In this document: piece after piece, positions 25,712 through 32,953 of the stretch
How the letters are laid out: the number at the start of each line of letters is the position of its first letter
Numbering within the stretch: the first letter of the stretch is position 1
Origin: Solirubrobacterales bacterium
GTDB taxonomy: Bacteria > Actinomycetota > Thermoleophilia > Solirubrobacterales > 70-9
NCBI GenBank assembly: GCA_009691195.1
Contig: SHVA01000004.1
Span: 1 to 64,000 of the forward strand
Direction of reading: 5' to 3'
DNA: 64,000 nt
The notes under the pieces: generated by a model
What the model was told of the DNA's origin: nothing
The model's input: the letters and a program-made list of their open reading frames with translations, nothing else
Database searches by the model: none
Position numbers and translations under genes: made by a program

Positions 25712-25874
25712 CGCCGCAAACGTACACGCTCAGCCCCCCGTGCCTCCGAGTACCTCTCCGACGAAGGACTTGACCTTGTCCACCTTCGCCTTCGCAAGAT
25801 GGGAGACGCCAAGGGCCGGCCGTAGCCTCGGCGGGCCCTCCCTCACCGCGCGGGGGTGGCGCTACGGTTGCCGG

Positions 25875-26762
25875 GTGACGCCCACCTGGAGACTCGGCGG
25901 CGAGGAGCTGCGCTTCGAGGAGCCGCTCGGCGTCGGGATCGTCAACGTCACCGAGGACTCCTTCTTCTCCGGGGCGCGCAGCGGCACACCCGAGCAGGCG
26001 ATCGAGGACGGGCAAGCGCTGGCGGACGCCGGCTTCGGGATGCTCGACGTGGGCGCCGTCGCGGCCCGCAGCGGCCCGCCGGTGCCGCCGGCGGAGGAGG
26101 CGGCGAAGCTGGTCCCCGCGGTCGCCGGCCTTGTGGGGGCGACGGGCCTGCCGGTCTCCGCTGACACCTTCTCGGCCGACGTCGCCCGCCAGGCCATCGA
26201 TGCCGGCGCGAGCGCGATCAATGACATCTCGGGGGTGCGCGATCCGGCCCTGCTCGAGCTCGCGGCCGAGAGCGGCTGCGGCCTCGTCCTGATGCACATC
26301 GAGGGGCCGGCGCGTGAGGACCGTGACCCCCCTCACCTCGCCGATCCCATCGCGCACCTGCTCGAGTGGTTCTCCGAGCGGCTCGAGGCGGCACGGGCCG
26401 CCGGCGTGGACGCAACGCAGATCGCCCTCGACCCGGGCCTCGACTTCGACCTCAGCGTCAGCGCCGACCTCGAGATCCTGCGGCGGCTCGCGGAGCTGCG
26501 CGCCCTCGGGCGCCCGCTCTACGTGTCGCTCTCGCGCAAGGACTTCCTCGGCGCGGCGCTGACGGGCTCCTGGGAGCACCGGGGCAACTCCGAGGACCGC
26601 GAGTGGGCGACGGCGTCCGCGACCGCCCTCGCCGTCGGCGCCGGCGCCGACCTGTTGCGCCTGCACGACACGAGCGCCCTCCAGGCGATGAAGGTCGCTG
26701 CGGCGATCGCGGGCCGCTCCGCCGCGTCGGGGCCCGATCGAGTTGAAGCTGCGCGTGGCTAG
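25875..26762 (+). CDS. Dihydropteroate synthase-like protein with divergent motifs
   Basis: From GTG 25875 the product is 295 residues; TACGGT at 25863-25868 is 6 bases upstream. The TIM-barrel order of dihydropteroate synthase is clear: GIVNVTEDSFFSG, SADTFSADVARQAI, INDISGV, LMHIEG, ALDPGLDFDLS, YVSLSRKDFLG and LRLHDTSALQAM. Key positions differ from working FolP. Asn-Val-Thr-Pro-Asp-Ser has Glu for Pro, and the Gly-Gly-Glu-Ser-Thr-Arg-Pro-Gly loop is replaced by Gly-Ala-Val-Ala-Ala-Arg-Ser-Gly. It may be a true synthase with relaxed loops or a paralogue with another role. No other folate genes are nearby. The 3' end overlaps the helicase start by 20 bases. Confidence 0.65.
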   Translation: MTPTWRLGGEELRFEEPLGVGIVNVTEDSFFSGARSGTPEQAIEDGQALADAGFGMLDVGAVAARSGPPVPPAEEAAKLVPAVAGLVGATGLPVSADTFSADVARQAIDAGASAINDISGVRDPALLELAAESGCGLVLMHIEGPAREDRDPPHLADPIAHLLEWFSERLEAARAAGVDATQIALDPGLDFDLSVSADLEILRRLAELRALGRPLYVSLSRKDFLGAALTGSWEHRGNSEDREWATASATALAVGAGADLLRLHDTSALQAMKVAAAIAGRSAASGPDRVEAARG

Positions 26763-29052
26763 CTCAGCCGCGCTGGGGCGCGCGGGTGCCTGGGAGCCGG
26801 CGCTGGCTCCCGGTCGCGAAGACGGGCGGCTGGTCGCCGAGAGCTCGGAGGCCGCTCACCCGGCGAGGCTCGTGGACCTGCCGCCGAACCTCCACCCCGG
26901 GCTCGCCGCTGCCCTGCGCGCGAGCGGGATCGAGTCCCTCTACTCCCACCAGGCAACGGCGTTCGAGGCGGCGGCGCGGGAGCACCTGATCCTGACCAGC
27001 GCCACCGCCAGCGGAAAGTCGCTCTCGTTCAACCTGCCGGTGCTCGACGGCATCGCCGCCGAGCCCAAGCGGCGCGCGCTCTACCTCTATCCGACGAAGG
27101 CGCTGGCCCAGGATCAAGCGCGCAAGCTCGCCGAGCTACGCCCGCCGGGGCTGCGGCAGTCGATCTACGACGGCGACACTCCACGCGAGGAGCGCCCCGC
27201 GATACGTCGCACCGCCAACCTCGTGCTCACCAACCCCGACATGCTCCACGTCGGCATTCTCCCCCACCACCGCCGCTGGGGTGACTTCCTCGCCAACCTC
27301 CGCTGGGTCGTGGTGGACGAGGCACACACCTACCGCGGCGTCTTCGGCTCTCACGTCTCCAACGTGCTGCGGAGACTGCGCCGCGTGGCGCAGATGTACG
27401 GCGCGGACCCCCGCTTCGTGATGGCCTCGGCGACGATCGCAAATCCCGCGGAGCTGGCCGAGCGGCTGACGGGCCTGCCGTTCGAGCTGCTCGACGACGA
27501 CGGCGCCCCGGCGGCCGGCCGCGAGATCGCGATGTGGAACCCACCGGTGATCGAGGAGCGGAACCAGGCCCGCCGCTCGGCTCTCTCAGAGGCCGCCGAC
27601 CTGCTGGTCGAGCTGATCACGCGGGGGGTGCGGACGATCTGCTTCATGCGCTCGAGGCGCGGGATCGAGCTGATCAACCGCTTCGCGAGCATGCGGTTGG
27701 AGCGGGAGGGCCGCGGGGAACTCGCCGAGCGGATCGCTCCATACCGCGCCGGCTACACGCCACAGCAGCGGCGCGAGATCGAGTCCTCGCTCGCCAACGG
27801 GGACCTGCTCGCGGTCGCCGCCACCAACGCGCTCGAGCTGGGGATCGATATCGGCGAGCTCGACGCGGCGATCTGCGTCAACTTCCCGGGCACCGTCGCC
27901 AGCCTGCGGCAGATGTGGGGGCGGGCCGGCCGCCGCCGTCGTGGGCTCGCCCTCTATGTCGCCGGCGAGGATGGGCTCGACCAGTTCTTCTGCCACCATC
28001 CCGACGAGTTCCTCGAGCGCCCCGTGGAGGCGGCGATCCTCGACCACGCCAACGAGCAGATCCAGATGCAGCACCTGCTCGCCGCCGCCTACGAGGCGCC
28101 GCTCTCACCCGCTGACGCAGACTTCTTCGGAGAGGGCTGGGCCGACGCCGCTGAGCGCCTGGTGACGATGGGGGAGCTGCGCCGCGGGCAGGGCGGGCGC
28201 TTCATGACCCGCAGGGGCGAGTTCACGGCCAACCGCGTCTCCCTCCGCTCCGCCTCGGCGAACAGCGTCGCGGTGATCGAGTCGGGCTCGGGCGAGATGA
28301 TCGGCCGGATCGAGGCAGAGCGCGCCTTCGACACGGTCCATCCTGGCGCAATCTACCTCCACCTGGGGCGCTCCTACGAGGTAGCCGAGCTCGATCTCGA
28401 CGCCCAGCGGGCGATCGTGAAGCCTTTCGACGGCGACTTCTACACCCAGACCAAGAAGGACACCGACATCTACATCGAGCAGGCGCGGACCACGCGGCGC
28501 GCTCTGGGCCTGGAGCTGAGCTTCGGCGCCGTCGCCGTCTCCGAGCAGGTGATCGCCTTCCAGCGAAAGCGCCTCGGCGACAACAAGGTGATCGACACCG
28601 TCGCGCTCGACCTGCCCGAGCAGGACTTCGTCACCCAGGCCCTCTGGTACGTGCTCGATGAGAAGCTGGCGGCGTTCTTCCCGATGGACGTCCTGCTCGG
28701 CGCCCTGCACGCATCCGAGCACGCCCAGATCGCGGTCCTGCCACTGATCGCGATGTGCGACCGCTGGGACATCGGCGGCCTCTCGACCAACGTCCACCAG
28801 CAGACCGGCGCCCCGACGATCTTCATCTACGACGGCCATCCAGGCGGTGTCGGGATCACACGGCGCGGCTTCGAGCTGTTCGAGCGGCTGGTGGGGGACG
28901 CCGAGCGCCTGATCCGCGAATGCCCCTGCGAGCAGGGCTGCCCCTCGTGCGTCCAGAGCCCCAAGTGCGGCAACCTCAACGAAGACCTCCATAAGGGAGG
29001 GGCGCTGGAGATGATGGGCAGCATGCTGAAGGAGGGCGGTCCGCAGGCATGA
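26743..29052 (+). CDS. MrfA/YprA-type DEAD/DEAH-box helicase with DUF1998 domain
   Basis: This 769-residue protein starts at TTG 26743. Motif I is SATASGKS at 86-93 and motif II is DEAH at 192-195. The second RecA domain carries ALELGIDIGELDAAI and QMWGRAGRRRRGLA. The C-terminal domain has Cys727, Cys729, Cys733, Cys736 and Cys742, the metal-binding set of DUF1998 proteins. Relatives include Bacillus MrfA, needed for repair of mitomycin C adducts, and fungal Hrq1; both are 3'-5' DNA helicases. It overlaps the DHPS-like gene by 20 bases, suggesting one transcript. Length is standard for the family. Confidence 0.88.
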   Translation: MKLRVASSAALGRAGAWEPALAPGREDGRLVAESSEAAHPARLVDLPPNLHPGLAAALRASGIESLYSHQATAFEAAAREHLILTSATASGKSLSFNLPVLDGIAAEPKRRALYLYPTKALAQDQARKLAELRPPGLRQSIYDGDTPREERPAIRRTANLVLTNPDMLHVGILPHHRRWGDFLANLRWVVVDEAHTYRGVFGSHVSNVLRRLRRVAQMYGADPRFVMASATIANPAELAERLTGLPFELLDDDGAPAAGREIAMWNPPVIEERNQARRSALSEAADLLVELITRGVRTICFMRSRRGIELINRFASMRLEREGRGELAERIAPYRAGYTPQQRREIESSLANGDLLAVAATNALELGIDIGELDAAICVNFPGTVASLRQMWGRAGRRRRGLALYVAGEDGLDQFFCHHPDEFLERPVEAAILDHANEQIQMQHLLAAAYEAPLSPADADFFGEGWADAAERLVTMGELRRGQGGRFMTRRGEFTANRVSLRSASANSVAVIESGSGEMIGRIEAERAFDTVHPGAIYLHLGRSYEVAELDLDAQRAIVKPFDGDFYTQTKKDTDIYIEQARTTRRALGLELSFGAVAVSEQVIAFQRKRLGDNKVIDTVALDLPEQDFVTQALWYVLDEKLAAFFPMDVLLGALHASEHAQIAVLPLIAMCDRWDIGGLSTNVHQQTGAPTIFIYDGHPGGVGITRRGFELFERLVGDAERLIRECPCEQGCPSCVQSPKCGNLNEDLHKGGALEMMGSMLKEGGPQA

Positions 29053-29432
29053 CCGATGTCGAGATCCTCAAGTCGCTCTACGAGGCGATCAACCGCGGCG
29101 AGATCGACCGGGCCCTCGAAGCCATGGCCCAGGACGTCCGCTGGTCGCGACCTCCGGACGTGCCGATCACCGGCACCCTGGAGGGGATCGACCAGGTCGA
29201 AAGGATGTGGCGCGCCTTCCTGGGATCCTCGGGCCGGTTCGAGATCGAGCCCACGAGCTTCGAGCAGAACGGCGACCGCGTCCTCGCTCAGGTGACGATG
29301 CGCGGCGGCGGCGAGGACGGTGTCGGCTCATTCGAGTTCAGCGGCGCCCAGGTCTTCCGGCTGGCCGAGGGCCGGATCCTCGAGGTCCATGAGTTCCGCA
29401 GCCTGCCCGAGGCCAGAGCGGTTCTCGGCTGA
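29049..29432 (+). CDS. SnoaL-like (NTF2-fold) protein
   Basis: This 127-residue protein begins MTDVEILKSLYEAINRGEIDRALEAMAQDVRW, then GTLEGIDQVERMWRAFLGSSGRFEIEPTSF, GDRVLAQVTMRG, FSGAQVFRLAEGRILEVHEF, a complete NTF2-like fold with the usual length. The start overlaps the helicase stop by 4 bases, and its own stop region overlaps the next start (ATG at 29432), so all three are coupled. Function not predictable; the family ranges from isomerases to scaffold proteins. Confidence 0.75.
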   Translation: MTDVEILKSLYEAINRGEIDRALEAMAQDVRWSRPPDVPITGTLEGIDQVERMWRAFLGSSGRFEIEPTSFEQNGDRVLAQVTMRGGGEDGVGSFEFSGAQVFRLAEGRILEVHEFRSLPEARAVLG

Positions 29433-29914
29433 TGAGCCGGCAGCCGCAGGTCTCGGTGATCGGCACCTCCACGCCCGATGAGGAGATCTACGAGCTTGCG
29501 CGCGCCGTGGGGCGTGGCCTGGCCGAGGCCGGCGCCGTAGTCGTCTGCGGCGGGCTCGGCGGCGTGATGGAGGCGGTCGCCCTCGGCGCCGGGGAGGCGG
29601 GCGGCATCACGATCGGCGTGCTCCCGTACATCGACCCCGGCGACGCCAACCCCCATGTGACGCACGCGATCGCCACGGGCATCGGCCAGGCCCGCAACAT
29701 CGCCGTCGTCGGCTCGGGCGACGCGGTGATCGCCGTCGGCGGGGCCTGGGGAACCCTCTCGGAGATCGCCCTCGCCCGCCGCATGGACAAGCCGGTGGTC
29801 GCCCTCCGCAGCTGGGAGCTCGAGAAGCCCGACGGCAGCGAGCCGGGCATCACCCGGGTCGAGTCGGCCGAGGCCGCGGTGGCGGAGGCGATCTCGTGCC
29901 TCGGCAACGGCTAG
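29432..29914 (+). CDS. SLOG/LOG-like nucleotide-binding protein (TIGR00725 type)
   Basis: This 160-residue Rossmann-like protein has VVCGGLGGVMEAVALGAGEAGGITIGVLP and VIAVGGAWGTLSEIALA, the glycine-rich nucleotide contacts of the LOG (lysine-decarboxylase-like) group. Classic LOG enzymes have PGGxGTxxE; here it is Val-Gly-Gly-Ala-Trp-Gly-Thr-Leu-Ser-Glu, as in the shorter TIGR00725 proteins. SLOG proteins bind or cleave nucleotides or nucleotide-derived signals, and some serve in stress or conflict systems. It is coupled to the SnoaL-like gene upstream. Confidence 0.75.
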   Translation: MSRQPQVSVIGTSTPDEEIYELARAVGRGLAEAGAVVVCGGLGGVMEAVALGAGEAGGITIGVLPYIDPGDANPHVTHAIATGIGQARNIAVVGSGDAVIAVGGAWGTLSEIALARRMDKPVVALRSWELEKPDGSEPGITRVESAEAAVAEAISCLGNG

Positions 29915-29937
29915 ACAGCTAGCCTTTGCGCCCGCCC

Positions 29938-30010
29938 GGCGAGGTAGCTCAGTTGGTAGAGCACACGACTGAAAATCGTGGTGTCGCCAGTTCGATTCTG
30001 GCCCTCGCCA
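29938..30010 (+). tRNA. tRNA-Phe (anticodon GAA)
   Basis: The 73-base sequence folds as a standard cloverleaf. The acceptor stem GGCGAGG (29938-29944) pairs with CCTCGCC (30003-30009), followed by discriminator A. The anticodon stem CACGA/TCGTG encloses the loop CTGAAAA, with GAA at 29971-29973. The T-loop is TTCGATT. CCA is not encoded. TAGCCT at 29920-29925, 12 bases upstream, is a likely -10. The next coding start is only 5 bases after the tRNA end. Confidence 0.97.
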
Positions 30011-30015
30011 TCGAG

Positions 30016-30591
30016 ATGCCCGACCCGCACCGGCCCCTGGCCGAGCTCGAAGCGCAACTCCCCGCCGTTCGCGCTGCACCGGCTGACCTCGGCGAGGTCA
30101 GGCTGATCGTCCGGCGGCCCGCCGAGAACGAGCGCAAGCTCCTCAACGAGGCCGAGCTCGACCCGGAACGGGGCCTGGTCGGGGACGACTGGATCTCGAG
30201 AGGCAGCTCGAGCACCGGCGGCGGGCCGAATCCCAAGGCCCAGGTCACGGTCATGTCGGCCCGGGTGGCGGCCGTAGTGTCGGGCGGCGAGGACGGCGAG
30301 GGCGGCGAGCGCTGGGCGCCCGCCGGCGACCAGCTCTACGTCGACCTCGACCTCAGCGAGGCGAACCTGCCGCCATGGAGCCGACTGCGTATCGGGGACG
30401 CCGTGCTCGAGGTGACCGACGAGCCGCATCTCGGCTGCGGGAAGTTCTCACGCCGCTTCGGCGTCGATGCGCTCAAGTTCGTCAACTCCGAGCAGGGCCG
30501 GGCGCTGCGGCTGCGCGGGCTCAATGCACGAGTGGTTGAGCCGGGAACAGCTCGTGTGGGCGACCGCGTCGCCAAGCTCCCTCCCCACTAG
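30016..30591 (+). CDS. MOSC-domain protein
   Basis: From ATG 30016 the product is 191 residues. It has RGLVGDDWISRG near residues 50-60 and VTVMSARVAAVV, then LYVDLDLSEANLPPWSRLRIGDAVLEVTDEPHLGCGKFSRRFG. The Cys in the PHLGCGKF segment is the conserved molybdenum-cofactor/sulfur-carrying position of MOSC proteins of the YiiM type, which handle N-hydroxylated or sulfurated substrates. The frame remains open upstream through the tRNA, but that part is the tRNA itself. There is no space for a separate promoter or ribosome site, so the mRNA is probably released by tRNA 3' processing. Confidence 0.8.
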   Translation: MPDPHRPLAELEAQLPAVRAAPADLGEVRLIVRRPAENERKLLNEAELDPERGLVGDDWISRGSSSTGGGPNPKAQVTVMSARVAAVVSGGEDGEGGERWAPAGDQLYVDLDLSEANLPPWSRLRIGDAVLEVTDEPHLGCGKFSRRFGVDALKFVNSEQGRALRLRGLNARVVEPGTARVGDRVAKLPPH

Positions 30592-31745
30592 CCGGAAGCC
30601 ACCCCGGGTTGCCCTCGCCAGACCACGAGGGCGGCGATCGCGAGGAAGGCGGCGATCGCCAGCAGGGCCGCCCCCAACCCGTAGCTGTCCGCCGCGGAGC
30701 CGCCGATCACCGAACCGAGGACCTCTCCGCCCGCCCAGGCGATGTTGGTGACCCCGGCCGCCATTCCCTGGTGCAGCCCTGATGCTTCGGCGCCGTCGGA
30801 AACGGCCTTTGTGGCGGGCGTGAAACAGATCCCCGACCCGATCGAGGTGCCGATCACAGCCAGGAGCACCAGCTTGAGCCCGGCGGCGATCCCGATCGCC
30901 GCCACGGCGACGGCGGAGATAGCGAGGCCGAGCACGTAGGGCTTGATCCAGGAGCCCTTGTCGGAGAGCCGGCCCGCCAGAGGTGAGAGCGCGCCCTCGG
31001 CGGCGGCTCCGACGGTGAAGCCCGCAGCGATCGCGAGCGCCCCGGCGCCCAGCTCGCTGATCCTGAGGGGGACCAGGACCCCGACGGCGCCGAACTCGAT
31101 CGAGGGCACCGCAAGTAGGGCGCCCGCGATCAGAACCGGGCGGCGACCCAACGCCCGGAGCACGTCGCGGACTCCGTCGTAGGCGATCGTTCCCGGCTCA
31201 GGAAGCCGAAACGAGATCCCGGCGAGCACGAGCGAGACGACCAGCACGCTGCCGAAGATCAACTCGGTGCCGACCGTCTCGGCAATGGCGCCGAGCGGGG
31301 GGCCGAGCAGAGCGCCCGCTATCGCAAACCCCATCAGCGTCCCGATCAGGGTCCCGCGACGCTCGCCCGAATCGGCCTCGATCACCCAGGTGAAGGCACC
31401 CGCCCAGGTCAGGGCGCCCGCGATCCCCTGCAGGAAGCGCGCCGAGTCGAGGACGACGATGTCCTGCGCGAAGCCGAAGGCGACGCTCGAGCCGCCCAGC
31501 AGCAGCAGGCCGCCGATCACGGCCACCCGCGGGCCCGCCCGCGCGGCGAGGAACCCTGCGGGCAGGGCCGCGAGCATCGTCCCCGCGGGATAGGCCGCGG
31601 TCAGCACGCCCGCCTCCGTCTCGCTGAGGCCGAGATCGGAGATGTAGTGGGGAAGCAGCGGGCTGATCGCCGCGAAAAACGCCAGGTCCTGGACGACGAT
31701 CAGCGAGGCAACGACCATCAGCCGCCTCGGAATCCCGCCCTTCAT
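30588..31745 (-). CDS. Major facilitator superfamily transporter
   Basis: This 385-residue protein has about twelve hydrophobic helices. Family marks include PAGTMLAALPAGFLAARAGPRVAVIGG (loop 2-3 motif A, partly degenerate) and SARFLQGIAGALTWAGAFTWVIEADSGERRG in helices 4-5, as in drug/H+ antiporters. The substrate is unknown. Its stop overlaps the convergent MOSC gene by 4 bases. No regulator is adjacent. Confidence 0.85.
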   Translation of the reverse strand: MKGGIPRRLMVVASLIVVQDLAFFAAISPLLPHYISDLGLSETEAGVLTAAYPAGTMLAALPAGFLAARAGPRVAVIGGLLLLGGSSVAFGFAQDIVVLDSARFLQGIAGALTWAGAFTWVIEADSGERRGTLIGTLMGFAIAGALLGPPLGAIAETVGTELIFGSVLVVSLVLAGISFRLPEPGTIAYDGVRDVLRALGRRPVLIAGALLAVPSIEFGAVGVLVPLRISELGAGALAIAAGFTVGAAAEGALSPLAGRLSDKGSWIKPYVLGLAISAVAVAAIGIAAGLKLVLLAVIGTSIGSGICFTPATKAVSDGAEASGLHQGMAAGVTNIAWAGGEVLGSVIGGSAADSYGLGAALLAIAAFLAIAALVVWRGQPGVASG

Positions 31746-31834
31746 CGTCGCCGTCCCACGGTCGAAAGCTATCCCGATCGGGGCGGTACAGGGGGCGATT
31801 GCTGTCCGAAACCGCCTCTACCGTCAGGAACCCG

Positions 31835-32860
31835 ATGGCGGACCAGACCCTCTTCGGTAGTGCAAGACCAAACGGAAACGGCAATGGCGCCGAGGCGCCG
31901 CGAGGTGCTGAGTTGCGCGAGTTGACCGACGGCTCAACGGTCGAAGGCGCGTTCGCCGTGCGCGAGCGCGACCTGCGCCAGAAGCGAAACGGCGAGGACT
32001 TCCTCAGGCTGATCCTCGCCGACCGTTCCGGAACGGTCCCGGCGATCGCCTGGGCCGACGTGTCGGAGTGCTTCGAGGCGGCTGAGCCCGGCGGAGTCGT
32101 GTTCGTCGTCGGCCGTTACTCCGTGCACCAGCAGTTCGGCAAGCAGATCCGGATCGAGTCGATCCGGCCCGCTGTGGAGGGCGAATACGACCCCGAGGCG
32201 CTGGTCGAGGCGCCCGCCAGGCCGGTCGAGGGTCTCGAGGCCGACCTCCGGGAGCTGCTCGCAACGATCCAGCGGCCTCAGCTGCGCGAGCTGCTCGAGC
32301 GCTCCTTCGGGCCCGAGACCGAGAGCTGGAAGCGCTTCCGCGAGGCGCCGGCGGCCAAGTACTACCACCAGGCCTACGCAGGCGGGCTGCTCGAGCACAC
32401 CCTCTCGGTCGCCCAGTCGGTCAGCGCCGCCTCGTCCTTCTTCCCCGGCATCGACCGCGATGTCGCGATCACGGGAGCGCTGCTCCACGACATCGGCAAG
32501 ACCGAGGCCTACAACGACGACCCGCTCGCGATCGACATGACCGACGCCGGCCGGCTGGAGGGTGAGATCCCCCGCGGCTACTACAAGGTGCGCCGTGAGA
32601 TCGAGGAGATCGAGGGCTTCGAGCCCGAGGTCGCCCAGGCGGTCCTCCACATCATCCTCTCCCACCACGGGGCGCTCGAGCACGGCTCCCCGGTCGTGCC
32701 CTGCACGCGAGAGGCCACCCTCGTCCACTCGATGGACAACCTCGGCGGCAAGCTCGGCAGCTTCGACCGGATCGAGCGTGAGCTCGCCGACGGTGAGAGC
32801 TGGTCGCGCTTCGACCGCGGCATCGACGCCGCGGCCTTCTTCGGCTCACGCGCGGCCTAG
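31835..32860 (+). CDS. YhaM-like 3'-5' exoribonuclease (OB-fold plus HD domain)
   Basis: From ATG 31835 the product is 341 residues. The N-terminal OB-fold (about 25-110) reads VEGAFAVRERDLRQKRNGEDFLRLILADRSGTVPAIAW. The C-terminal HD domain has YYHQAYAGGLLEHTLSV, LLHDIGK (His-Asp) and ILSHHGALEHGSP. This order matches YhaM-type nucleases, which trim short RNA or DNA from the 3' end with Mn(II). TACCGT at 31819-31824 is 10 bases upstream of the start. A frame from 31799 adds 12 residues without support. It is divergent from the MFS gene. Confidence 0.85.
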   Translation: MADQTLFGSARPNGNGNGAEAPRGAELRELTDGSTVEGAFAVRERDLRQKRNGEDFLRLILADRSGTVPAIAWADVSECFEAAEPGGVVFVVGRYSVHQQFGKQIRIESIRPAVEGEYDPEALVEAPARPVEGLEADLRELLATIQRPQLRELLERSFGPETESWKRFREAPAAKYYHQAYAGGLLEHTLSVAQSVSAASSFFPGIDRDVAITGALLHDIGKTEAYNDDPLAIDMTDAGRLEGEIPRGYYKVRREIEEIEGFEPEVAQAVLHIILSHHGALEHGSPVVPCTREATLVHSMDNLGGKLGSFDRIERELADGESWSRFDRGIDAAAFFGSRAA

Positions 32861-32953
32861 CTTCGTTCGAGCCTCCCGTCCCTGCGCAAATAGCGGAATT
32901 CCGTTCGCGCGACCCGACGGCCGCTCGGCGCCCCCTCTCTATGCTGCTGCGCA

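Noticed and set aside
25732-25830. Short minus-strand peptide (AKAKVDKVKSFVGEVLGG) between the HAD and DHPS-like genes
   Set aside because: It looks slightly protein-like and ends in a stop, but it has no start codon, ribosome site or recognisable family, so it is too short to call.
29926-30015. N-terminal extension of the MOSC protein (RPPGEVAQLVEHTTENRGVA region)
   Set aside because: These residues are the translation of tRNA-Phe, a well-known false peptide; the real start is the ATG after the tRNA.
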